Source: Patescibacteria group bacterium | GTDB lineage: Bacteria > Patescibacteriota > Patescibacteriia > Patescibacteriales > Patescibacteriaceae | Reading direction: 5' to 3' | Length of the DNA: 64,000 bases | Assembly (NCBI GenBank): GCA_030583705.1 | Contig: CP129471.1 | Coordinates: 610,506-674,505 of the forward strand | In this document: positions 32,730 to 39,454 of the stretch, one piece after another | Numbering within the stretch: position 1 is the stretch's first letter | Layout of the letters: each line of letters starts with the position of its first letter | Position numbers and translations under genes: made by a program | Notes under the pieces: generated by a model | The model's database searches: none | What the model was told of the DNA's origin: nothing | Seen by the model: only the letters and a program-made list of their open reading frames with translations

Positions 32730-34205
32730 TTACAAAAACTTCTTGATACTATCCAAAGTATTATTACCCTCCTCATCCAATCTCTTCATCTCCTCCAAAA
32801 TCTCCTTCGGTTCTCTTAAAATTACCTCATCGTTTTTATTCGGATTCTTAACAGACAAATCAAAAGTATTTTGATCAATATCCTTTACGTCTATTGACCA
32901 TGAATTTGCACTGTCTGCCTTGGTCCCTCCGGTTCCGCTCAAGGCTATTTTTTGTAATTTAACAAATTCCGCCAAGTCAGATTCATTTAACGGATTACCT
33001 TTGCCAAGATTACGATTTAGGTTAAGCTGATAAAACCAAACCTTTTTTGTTGGCGCTCCTTTTTCAAAAAATAAAACAACGGTTTTTACTCCTGCGCCTT
33101 GAAAAGCTCCTCCGGGCAGATCTAAAACCGTGTGCAGATTACAGTTTTCTAATAAAAGCTTACGAAGCGACACGCTGGCGTTGTCGGTGTTGGAAAGAAA
33201 GGTATTTTTAATAACAATACCGGCTTTTCCACCTGCTTTAAGAATTTTTATAAAATGCTGAAGAAACAGATTGTCAGATGAACTAGACTTGATTGGAAAA
33301 TTCTGTTGAAGCTCTGTTCCTATTTTTGCCCCAAAAGGCGGATTGGCCAAAATAACATCATAACGATCTTTTTCCTGAATATCATTGATGTTTTCCGCTA
33401 ATGTATTTGTGTGTTTAATGTTCGGTGCTTCAATGCCATGCAAAATCATATTCATGATACCGATGATATAAGCCAGGGATTTAATTTCTTTACCGTAAAA
33501 AGTTTTATTTTGTAAAATTGCCATCTGAGCGGAAGAGAGCTTGGATTGATTGGCGGTAAGGTATTTATAAGCTTCCACCAAAAATCCGGCACTTCCGCAA
33601 GCGCCGTCATAAATAGTATCACCGATTTTCGGATTCACAACTTTAACAATGGTTTCAATCAAGGGACGTGGTGTGTAATATTCTCCGCCATTTCGTCCGG
33701 CATTGCCCATGTTCTTGATCTTGGCTTCATAAAGATGAGAAAGCTCATGCTTTTCTTCATAAAGCCGAAAATGCATGTCATCCACCACATTCAAAATTTC
33801 CCGCAGTTTATAGCCACTGGAAATCTTATTTTTAAGTTCAGAAAAAATTTCACCGATCTTATATTCAATCGTATTCGGATCTTCTGCTCTAAATTTCTTA
33901 AGATAGGGAAAAAGCTTGTTATTTACAAAATCCTTTAGATCATCGCCATCCAACGCTTTACCATGATCCAATTTACCATCTCCATTTTTAGGACAAGCCC
34001 AAGTATTCCAGCGATATTCCGGGGATAAAATATATTCATAACTTTTACCGGATAAGCTAGCTGATGTTTTCTTATCTTCTTCCAGATCATCAAGATACTT
34101 CAAGAATAAAATCCACGAGGTCTGCTCCACATAATCTAATTCAGTTCCACAACCGGAATCCGTGTGCAGAATATTATCAATGTTTTTAAATGATTGTTCA
34201 AACAT
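32730..34205 (-). CDS. hsdM: Type I DNA methyltransferase M subunit
   Basis: A 491-residue N6-adenine methyltransferase. Helical HsdM_N domain (about 5-165; L-D-Y-V-E-Q-T-S-W-I-L-F-L-K-Y-L-D-D), G-E-Y-Y-T-P-R (174-180), SAM motif I Y-D-G-A-C-G-S-A-G-F-L (199-209) and catalytic motif IV N-P-P-F (288-291). It methylates the host target set by HsdS and protects it from HsdR. It is the first gene of the locus and begins 29 bases after the 3' end of tRNA-Pro on the same strand; no separate promoter is seen between them, so tRNA and hsdM may share a transcript. Confidence 0.94.
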   Translation of the reverse strand: MFEQSFKNIDNILHTDSGCGTELDYVEQTSWILFLKYLDDLEEDKKTSASLSGKSYEYILSPEYRWNTWACPKNGDGKLDHGKALDGDDLKDFVNNKLFPYLKKFRAEDPNTIEYKIGEIFSELKNKISSGYKLREILNVVDDMHFRLYEEKHELSHLYEAKIKNMGNAGRNGGEYYTPRPLIETIVKVVNPKIGDTIYDGACGSAGFLVEAYKYLTANQSKLSSAQMAILQNKTFYGKEIKSLAYIIGIMNMILHGIEAPNIKHTNTLAENINDIQEKDRYDVILANPPFGAKIGTELQQNFPIKSSSSDNLFLQHFIKILKAGGKAGIVIKNTFLSNTDNASVSLRKLLLENCNLHTVLDLPGGAFQGAGVKTVVLFFEKGAPTKKVWFYQLNLNRNLGKGNPLNESDLAEFVKLQKIALSGTGGTKADSANSWSIDVKDIDQNTFDLSVKNPNKNDEVILREPKEILEEMKRLDEEGNNTLDSIKKFL

Positions 34206-34234
34206 AATATTTCTATAATAAGGTATCTATCCTG

Positions 34235-34305
34235 TCGGGCTGCCCGGAATCGAACCGAGGCTACATGCACCCCATGCACGCGTACTACCACTATACTACA
34301 GCCCG
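34235..34305 (-). tRNA. tRNA-Pro(GGG)
   Basis: A 71-nt cloverleaf on the minus strand: acceptor CGGGCTG/CAGCCCG, D arm GTAT...GTAC, anticodon stem CGTGC/GCATG with loop ATGGGGT (anticodon GGG, reads CCC), T arm CTCGG-TTCGATT-CCGGG, discriminator A. CCA is not encoded. Its 3' end faces the restriction locus. Confidence 0.93.
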
Positions 34306-34334
34306 TGGTAAAAGCAAATATTTCTCTTTCTTTT

Positions 34335-34590
34335 GTTCTTTTCCCACCCGGCACCACCAGAGCCCGAACTAAGCATTGGCGTTGTTCCAGTGGGGTTTTT
34401 AAACCGTTAAAACGATTAAAAGAATCTCCTATTCTTAAAACCAGACGTATCCGGTTTTAACTGTAATAAAAAATCCATTTACCCCCTAGCCTTCTCCGGA
34501 TAACACCACGGTGTAATCCTTTAGAAGATGCCAATGTAAGAAAGTACCAAAACTTAGTGCGGGAATAATGAAGCCGGGTGGGAAAAGAAC
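34335..34590 (-). ncRNA. Unidentified structured RNA ahead of tRNA-Pro
   Basis: Both ends form a perfect 18-bp stem: GCCGGGTGGGAAAAGAAC at 34573-34590 is the reverse complement of 34335-34352. Further pairs are nested inside: CCCG-x-ACTAAG with CTTAG-T-x-CGGG, CATTGGC with GCCAATG, a GGAT-ACACC/GGTGT-ATCC hairpin, and GTTAAAAC with GTTTTAAC. This ordered nesting gives a long rod with one large bulge and a side hairpin. There is no open frame. An extended -10 (34600-34608) places the start site about three bases before the stem, and the tRNA begins 29 nt after its end. The overall shape recalls 6S RNA, but no conserved 6S, RNase P or SRP motif was found. Confidence 0.6.
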
Positions 34591-34599
34591 TGCCGCTTA

Positions 34600-34608
34600 A
34601 TTGTATCA
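34600..34608 (-). promoter_or_regulatory. Extended -10 promoter of the structured RNA
   Basis: TGATACAAT on the minus strand. Counting seven bases from the -10 puts the start at about 34593, almost exactly where the closing stem of the RNA begins. Confidence 0.5.
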
Positions 34609-34661
34609 CAAAAAAAGACTTTTTAAAAGAGTGAAAAAACTTAATTTATTACCTATTTTTC

Positions 34662-34690
34662 AAAAAATCACCCCCTAGCAAGGGGGTGAT
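34662..34690 (-). terminator. Terminator after ndk
   Basis: ATCACCCCCT-AGCA-AGGGGGTGAT stem; on the minus strand a T-run follows. Confidence 0.85.
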
Positions 34691-34716
34691 CTAAGTATTT
34701 TAACTATCTCTTTCCC

Positions 34717-35328
34717 CTATTCCTTTATCCCATCCAAGTTAACATCATAAAGGATCTCATCAGAGATAAGGCGATAGGAAAGAATCTCTTCTGGTTTAAA
34801 CCACATAACCATTTCCTTTTCCGCTTCTTCGCTATTACCGGAAGCATGTAAAAGGTTTCTAATACTTCGGCTATCTGTATCGGCAGCCGCAAAAGAGTCT
34901 AAACTATAATCTCCACGAATAGTTCCGGGAGGAGCGGTTAGAGGCTCAGTAAAACCAGCCATCTTGCGAACCACTTCAATAGCATGCGAACCCTGCCAAA
35001 TCATAGCCACTACTGGTCCCGCAGATAAATACTTGGCATTAGCCTTTAGAACTGCCATCCCGTTTTCTCGGTTAGTTTCATAAGGAGACTGTAAGCCCTT
35101 TTTCTCATAAGCAGCTCTAGCCTTAGCCCCAACGGCTTCCAACCACTCTTCTCCCCCGATATTGTAATAATGATCTTCAGCTTGCTGTTCAGTAGGAACA
35201 ACCATCTTAAGTCCAATTAACTTAAGCCCAACTTTCTCAAAACGACCGACAATCTCGGCGATTAAAGACCTCTGCACTCCGTCCGGCTTAATAATCACCA
35301 GGGTGCGTTCTTCTTTTAAGTGTTTCAT
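34717..35328 (-). CDS. ndk: Nucleoside-diphosphate kinase, enlarged form
   Basis: A 203-residue enzyme that transfers phosphate from NTP to NDP through a phosphohistidine. N-terminus T-L-V-I-I-K-P-D-G-V-Q-R (9-20), the G-P-V-V-A-M-I-W-Q-G segment near 104-113, P-G-T-I-R-G-D-Y near 134-141 and the active site N-L-L-H161-A-S. Most bacterial Ndk proteins have about 140 residues. The extra length is mainly one insert around residues 57-92 (G-G-E-E-W-L-E-A-V-G-A-K-A-R-A-A-Y-E-K-K-G), a few residues before the active site and a C-terminal tail. All catalytic parts are kept. It has its own promoter with an operator-like palindrome. Confidence 0.93.
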   Translation of the reverse strand: MKHLKEERTLVIIKPDGVQRSLIAEIVGRFEKVGLKLIGLKMVVPTEQQAEDHYYNIGGEEWLEAVGAKARAAYEKKGLQSPYETNRENGMAVLKANAKYLSAGPVVAMIWQGSHAIEVVRKMAGFTEPLTAPPGTIRGDYSLDSFAAADTDSRSIRNLLHASGNSEEAEKEMVMWFKPEEILSYRLISDEILYDVNLDGIKE

Positions 35329-35364
35329 ACAATAATTATTCTTAAATAATTTAATAAAGATATG

Positions 35365-35395
35365 CCCAGTATAGCATACTGGGTAAATTATTCAA
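35365..35395 (-). promoter_or_regulatory. ndk promoter with operator-like inverted repeat
   Basis: On the minus strand TTGAAT (35395-35390), 16 nt, TATACT (35373-35368) with TGC before it. The -10 is embedded in a perfect inverted repeat CCCAGTAT-AGC-ATACTGGG (35365-35383), so a dimeric repressor could block RNA polymerase here. Confidence 0.55.
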
Positions 35396-35431
35396 GGTAC
35401 CATGATAACTTCCTATAAAGGAAGTAAAAAC

Positions 35432-36280
35432 TCACTCATAAATCAAAAAACCATCCGTCTTAAGTCTAATCGTGCCCAATTCATCCGTACGGCGATATGG
35501 GATGTTCATTCTTTCTAACCTACTAATCGTTAACGGAGATGGATGACCGTATGAGTTACCCATGCCCGAACTAATTAAAACCAAAGAAGGGTTAACCGCT
35601 GCGATAAAATCCTTACCTGAACTGGTGGCAGAACCATGGTGTCCGGCTTTTAAGATATCTGCTTTTAAATTACTCTTAGCCCCTAAAAGCTCTTGTTCAG
35701 CTTCATGTTCAGCATCACCGGTTAAAAGTAAACTTATCTCCTTGTAAACGGCTTTAGCTACTATGGAGCTGTTGTTAAGGTTAGAAATTCTTTCTCCCCA
35801 AAAACTTTCCAAAGGAAAAAGAAATTCTAAACTAAGATCTCCTATTTCTATAATCTCCGGACCCTCAAGGATTCTGGTTTGAATAGAGCGCTTAAGTAGT
35901 TCATTTAAAAAATGCGTATAAGTAGCCGAAGAATATTCCACCCCCGTCATTATTACTGCCCCAACCCTGTATCTTCTAATTACCTCATTAAGACCGGCTA
36001 AGTGATCTTCGTGTGGATGGGTTAAAATAATTAGATCTATTTGCCTTTCCCAAAAAGGCAACTCCTCACCCAATCTTCTAATTACGCTTTTACCCGCTCC
36101 ACCGTCTATTAAAATATTTTGCCCACTAGGAGCTTCAAGTAATATGGCATCCCCTTGCCCAACATCCAGTATACTAATCTCCAACCAAGACTCTGGAGTT
36201 TGCTTATACCAAATTAAAAAAAAGACGACCGCTAAAGCGGCCGTCCCTAAAGATAAAGACAGTCCCCTCCTAATTATCAT
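35432..36280 (-). CDS. ComEC-type metallo-beta-lactamase-fold protein
   Basis: A 282-residue protein with one N-terminal membrane helix (about 7-25) and a metallo-beta-lactamase fold of the DNA-internalisation type: L-D-V-G-Q-G-D-A-I-L-L (38-48), D-G-G-A-G, zinc motif H88-P-H90-E-D92-H93, L-L-T-G-D and G-H-H-G-S near the end. In ComEC this fold is the C-terminal domain, thought to degrade the non-transported strand. Here it is a separate gene, while the channel part lies about 13 kb away at 49621. Confidence 0.87.
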   Translation of the reverse strand: MIIRRGLSLSLGTAALAVVFFLIWYKQTPESWLEISILDVGQGDAILLEAPSGQNILIDGGAGKSVIRRLGEELPFWERQIDLIILTHPHEDHLAGLNEVIRRYRVGAVIMTGVEYSSATYTHFLNELLKRSIQTRILEGPEIIEIGDLSLEFLFPLESFWGERISNLNNSSIVAKAVYKEISLLLTGDAEHEAEQELLGAKSNLKADILKAGHHGSATSSGKDFIAAVNPSLVLISSGMGNSYGHPSPLTISRLERMNIPYRRTDELGTIRLKTDGFLIYE

Positions 36281-36338
36281 AAATTTATTTTAAGGATAAA
36301 GGAGGGAAGAACGAAGAACAAAAAGAAAAAGAAGAACT

Positions 36339-36662
36339 TTAAGAGACCTTAGCCAAAGCTTCGGTTAAAATTTCTTTGGACTGTACCCCGGTAAAGCGCT
36401 CTGCTGGCTCTCCATTACGGAAAATAATTAAAGTCGGAATACTCATAACCCCGTATTCTTGGGCAATCTGCATAGCTTGTTCAGTGTCTAGTTTACCAAT
36501 CACAGCCTTTTCCTCAAGCTCTTCAGATAACTCGTCTATAATCGGGGCTTGCATTTGGCAAGGACCGCACCAACTGGCGTAAAAATCCACCAAAACAGGT
36601 TTTGTTTTGGAAGCTTCAATAACTTCATTATTAAAACCTTCTTGCGTAAAAACTTTGCTCAT
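36339..36662 (-). CDS. Thioredoxin
   Basis: A 107-residue cytoplasmic dithiol carrier with the active site W31-C-G-P-C35, the cis-Pro segment G-V-M-S-I-P-T-L near 70-77 and the typical D26-equivalent in V-D-F-Y-A-S. Full length. It lies between the metallo-beta-lactamase-fold gene and uvrC, all on the minus strand with short gaps. Confidence 0.95.
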   Translation of the reverse strand: MSKVFTQEGFNNEVIEASKTKPVLVDFYASWCGPCQMQAPIIDELSEELEEKAVIGKLDTEQAMQIAQEYGVMSIPTLIIFRNGEPAERFTGVQSKEILTEALAKVS

Positions 36663-36707
36663 ATATTTAAAATTAAGATTTAACGGTCATTTAAAGATAG
36701 CATATTA

Positions 36708-38021
36708 TTACTTACCTGACAAGAAGCTTTTACTCCTTATCCGCCGATGATAACCAATGGCAAATCGGTGGGCTTCATCTCGTACCCGCTTAATTAGATG
36801 TAAGGCTGGCGAAGCTAAGGATAGTTCTAAAGGCTTACTTTGTCCCGGAAAATAAAGCTTATCCCGAGCTCCAGCACTTCGCAAACCTTCTCCCTTAACA
36901 ATCCCGATTATCGGGATATTAAGCTTATGTTTTTTAAAAACCTTAAAAACCACATTAACCTGAGCCTTGCCACCATCTACTACTAATAAGTCCGGCAAAG
37001 GCCAATCGTGCTTAAGTCTTCTTTCTAGTATCTCACGGATCATCATAACATCCCCCTTGGCTCTGTCTTGGGAACTTAAGTTGTTTTTACTCTCACCCTC
37101 TTTATTAACATTCTCTTTAATCTTAAACTTACGATATTGTCCACTGTCCGCTTCCCCGTCCCGAAAAACTACCATGGAACCAACAGCTTCTCTTCCGAAA
37201 ATATTAGAAATATCATAGCCTTCAATTCGATCAGGTACTGTGGGCAAGTTAAGAATCTTAGCCAATTCAACCGTGTCATTGGCGTATTTCTCCGCCAAAC
37301 TTAAAACCTTAGTATGCTCAAGTACTTTTTCCATCTGGGATAAAAGATATTCCAAACGAGCAACTCCTTCTTCGTCTTGTTTTTTCTTTTTTTCTTTAAG
37401 TTCTTTTTGCCATTGTCTAACGACCTTGCCTTTATGACCTTCAAAAAACAGCATAAGGGGCTTAATAACCATGTTAAGATATTCTTGGCGACTAACCTTA
37501 CCGACGCAAGGTCCTAGACAACGACTTATCTGGTAATAGAAGCAAGGTTTTTTCTGTAATCTCTTAGCCGAACAATATGGCCAGATCTTACGAAGAGCTT
37601 TAAGAGTTTCCTTAACCGCCCGGGAACTAACAAAAGGTCCGTAATAGATACCGGTTTGCCCAACGGTTCTAGTTAAAAAAACACCGGGGATTTCGTCTTC
37701 TAAAGATACATGAACATAATAAAAACGTTTATCGTCTCGCAAGTCTATGTTATAAAAAGGTTGGTGTTTTTTGATCAAATTAGCCTCTAAAAGCAAAGCT
37801 TCAATCTCACTCTCCGTTTCGGTCCATTCCACCCGACTGATTTCTTGTACCATCCTTTGTTTAGCCGGAGTATGGGCATTACCCTTTTGCCAGTATGAAA
37901 AAACCCGGCTACGCAAGTTAACCGCCTTCCCGATATAGATAATCTTGCCAGAAGAATTATAAAAACGATAGCAACCAGCAATAATGGGCAAATTAAGTTT
38001 TTTAACTTCAGCAAGGTTCAT
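36708..38021 (-). CDS. uvrC: UvrC excinuclease lacking the C-terminal HhH region
   Basis: A 437-residue UvrC. N-terminal GIY-YIG nuclease (G-C-Y-R-F-Y-N ... I-Y-I-G-K-A, 16-35), the Cys cluster C-L-G-P-C-V-G near 168-174, a helical UvrB-binding stretch near 205-245, and the RNase H-like second nuclease with Y-D-I-S-N-I, L-V-V-D-G-G-K-A-Q and R-D-E-A-H-R-F-A. The chain ends at R-S-K-S-F-L-S-G-K, where typical UvrC of about 600 residues would go on with the helix-hairpin-helix DNA-binding region. Both nuclease sites are intact. It makes the 3' and 5' cuts in nucleotide excision repair. Confidence 0.9.
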   Translation of the reverse strand: MNLAEVKKLNLPIIAGCYRFYNSSGKIIYIGKAVNLRSRVFSYWQKGNAHTPAKQRMVQEISRVEWTETESEIEALLLEANLIKKHQPFYNIDLRDDKRFYYVHVSLEDEIPGVFLTRTVGQTGIYYGPFVSSRAVKETLKALRKIWPYCSAKRLQKKPCFYYQISRCLGPCVGKVSRQEYLNMVIKPLMLFFEGHKGKVVRQWQKELKEKKKKQDEEGVARLEYLLSQMEKVLEHTKVLSLAEKYANDTVELAKILNLPTVPDRIEGYDISNIFGREAVGSMVVFRDGEADSGQYRKFKIKENVNKEGESKNNLSSQDRAKGDVMMIREILERRLKHDWPLPDLLVVDGGKAQVNVVFKVFKKHKLNIPIIGIVKGEGLRSAGARDKLYFPGQSKPLELSLASPALHLIKRVRDEAHRFAIGYHRRIRSKSFLSGK

Positions 38022-38106
38022 GGAGGGTAAATAATTTAAAAAATATCTAAAATTAACAAAATATCTTACTTATATATCATAACACAAGAAAAAAAAGAAG
38101 GATATG

Positions 38107-38133
38107 AAAAAGCCGACACTGTTGGTCGGCTTT
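38107..38133 (-). terminator. Terminator of the 163-residue ORF
   Basis: AAAGCCGAC-actgttg-GTCGGCTTT hairpin; on the minus strand it is followed by T5. Confidence 0.8.
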
Positions 38134-38151
38134 GAAAACGCAATAAGAACT

Positions 38152-38643
38152 TTACCTATAAAGATTGTGATCAATGATATCGGAGAGGTTAGGCCTTACA
38201 GGATAGTTTCTTCTCCTTGTATCTTTATCCTCTTTCTCTTTATAAAGCTTATTATTCTCAAGAAGAGAATAAAGCTCCATAAGAATTTCAGCAAATCCGC
38301 CTTTAATTTCTTTTTGCTTGAGAATTTTTTTTCCATGATCTAGTGTTGCAGTGCCATCTTTAAGGAAATCAACAAGGACAACATATTTATCAAATCCCTT
38401 GTCGCCAATATTATCTTCGCCCTTCTTCGAGAAGTCCAAAGATCCGCACTCGATAGAGTCCTCAGAGCCTTCATAATCATTACAACATTTAACGCCTAGC
38501 TCTTTTAAGAACTTTGTTACTTCTTTCTGAGCTTCTGACATTTTCTTTTCATCTTTCAATTTAGAAAAGATCAGATATTGAAAGATAGCATTACCTATGT
38601 ACCTAATTATGTCATAGGTATTTTTTGTTTCTTTAGTTTTCAT
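38152..38643 (-). CDS. Unknown soluble protein
   Basis: A 163-residue, highly charged protein of unknown function. It reads as mainly helical (T-Y-D-I-I-R-Y-I-G-N-A-I-F-Q-Y-L; E-V-T-K-F-L-K-E-L-G-V), has an adjacent pair of cysteines C-C near 53-54 and a third at about 66, and an acidic/basic tail with D-T-R-R-R-N-Y. No signal peptide. It has a strong terminator but no Shine-Dalgarno sequence. It lies with two other small unknown genes in a low-density region. Confidence 0.55.
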   Translation of the reverse strand: MKTKETKNTYDIIRYIGNAIFQYLIFSKLKDEKKMSEAQKEVTKFLKELGVKCCNDYEGSEDSIECGSLDFSKKGEDNIGDKGFDKYVVLVDFLKDGTATLDHGKKILKQKEIKGGFAEILMELYSLLENNKLYKEKEDKDTRRRNYPVRPNLSDIIDHNLYR

Positions 38644-38673
38644 CTTTAATTTTTAATGTTTTTTAAGAAAATT

Positions 38674-38790
38674 TTAAAAAATTATTAGACTAATAAACTT
38701 ATCAACAAACCCTAAGATTTCATCCGATGAGCCGTAGTGCCCAAAATATTCAAGAGTCTGAACTGCCGTAAAGACACCACCACGAGCCAT
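38674..38790 (-). CDS. Possible small protein, 38 residues
   Basis: A short frame beginning M-A-R-G-G-V-F-T-A-V-Q-T-L-E-Y and ending ...K-F-I-S-L-I-I-F, seven bases after the stop of the 106-residue gene. It could be a true small gene coupled to its neighbour or the remnant of a longer one. There is no ribosome binding site to decide. Confidence 0.35.
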   Translation of the reverse strand: MARGGVFTAVQTLEYFGHYGSSDEILGFVDKFISLIIF

Positions 38791-38797
38791 AGCAAGA

Positions 38798-39118
38798 CTA
38801 GTTGAGGAAAGGATCCTGTTGTTTAAAAATCATCTCTGCTAGCCCATTCTTTCGGATAACAATGAAAATATCCACTCCCTCTGAACTATTTGGATCTTTT
38901 TCTTGTTTAAGGGAAAAATACCCTCCCAGCAAAACATCATTATCATTATCATCAAAAAAATGAAAAAATGAAATTTTCTGAGCATACTCAATAATCAACT
39001 CATTTAAACCCTTAGCTCTCGTAGGGTCTATGTCTTTATCTAGGTAATAGGCTTTAACAAAATGCCTAATTTCCACTAAAGCTTCTTTAGCTTTTTTAAA
39101 GTCCTCTAAAGTTTGCAT
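38798..39118 (-). CDS. Unknown small protein
   Basis: A 106-residue soluble protein, not recognised. First half helical (L-E-D-F-K-K-A-K-E-A-L-V-E-I-R-H-F-V-K-A-Y), then an acidic loop D-D-N-D-N-D and a strand-rich end V-D-I-F-I-V-I-R-K-N-G-L-A-E-M-I-F. It looks like a small alpha+beta domain. The neighbours do not suggest a role. Confidence 0.5.
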   Translation of the reverse strand: MQTLEDFKKAKEALVEIRHFVKAYYLDKDIDPTRAKGLNELIIEYAQKISFFHFFDDNDNDVLLGGYFSLKQEKDPNSSEGVDIFIVIRKNGLAEMIFKQQDPFLN

Positions 39119-39333
39119 TAAAAAATTCCTTATTTTATTTTTTGAAATTACCTAATCTCTAACATATAATATTAGAAAAGTCAAGGGTAAAAAAGTTGAC
39201 TTCAAGAAAATACCCCTATAACAAGCAATAAATCATATATCTTGTTATTTATAGGTTAGTCTTGCCTAAAAAAGCATAATAAATTAAACTGTAAGGTATG
39301 AAACCAAGATTATCCAAACTTTGTTTTACTCCC

Positions 39334-39372
39334 ATGGCCTTCTTTAGACAGGTGGGCTTATGGCGGGGTTAA
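39334..39372 (+). CDS. Leader peptide of the PheRS attenuator
   Basis: Twelve codons, M-A-F-F-R-Q-V-G-L-W-R-G-stop, with two consecutive Phe codons (TTC TTT, 39340-39345) just before the regulatory hairpins and the gene for phenylalanyl-tRNA synthetase. This is the same arrangement as pheM upstream of pheST in Escherichia coli, though the peptide itself is different. There is no Shine-Dalgarno sequence, as for most genes here. Confidence 0.65.
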   Translation: MAFFRQVGLWRG

Positions 39373-39414
39373 CTTCTAACTCCGACACTAAGCCCCTTGT
39401 GGGGCTTATTTTTT
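39354..39414 (+). promoter_or_regulatory. Transcription attenuator of the PheRS gene
   Basis: Terminator: TAAGCCCC-TTGT-GGGGCTTA (39389-39408) followed by T6. Antiterminator: GGGCTTA at 39354-39360, inside the leader codons, can pair with the same TAAGCCC (39389-39395) and encloses a further hairpin CGGGGTTA-acttc-TAACTCCG (39364-39384, one G-U). GGGCTTA thus occurs twice, the mark of mutually exclusive structures. A ribosome stalled on the first Phe codon would leave 39354 onward free and allow read-through; one that reaches the stop codon at 39370 covers this segment and lets the terminator form. Confidence 0.75.
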
Positions 39415-39454
39415 AAGTCTTAATACTATTAATTACCATAATAATTTAACCTTT

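Larger units (their letters stand above)
34306..34716. other. Gene-free stretch between tRNA-Pro and ndk
   Basis: No protein gene. It contains the structured RNA (34335-34590), its promoter element (34600-34608) and the ndk terminator (34662-34690). The remainder is AT-rich filler. Confidence 0.6.

Noticed and set aside
22450-34305. Possible attachment site repeat of the tRNA-Pro 3' end at the far side of the restriction locus
   Set aside because: I found no second copy of the GGTTCGATTCCGGGCAGCCC end between 22.4 and 24 kb or elsewhere in the window, and no integrase gene, so integration remains only a suggestion.
34335-34590. Assignment of the structured RNA as RNase P or SRP RNA
   Set aside because: The universally conserved P4 strands of RNase P and the GGAA-type SRP apical loop region are not present.
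35408-35428. Hairpin ACTTCCT/AGGAAGT after the ComEC-type gene as a terminator
   Set aside because: No T-run follows on the minus strand; also it lies too close to the ndk promoter to assign a role.
39305-39415. T-box riboswitch upstream of the PheRS gene
   Set aside because: No stem I motifs and no T-box consensus (AGGGTGGNACCGCG); the leader peptide model explains the sequence better.
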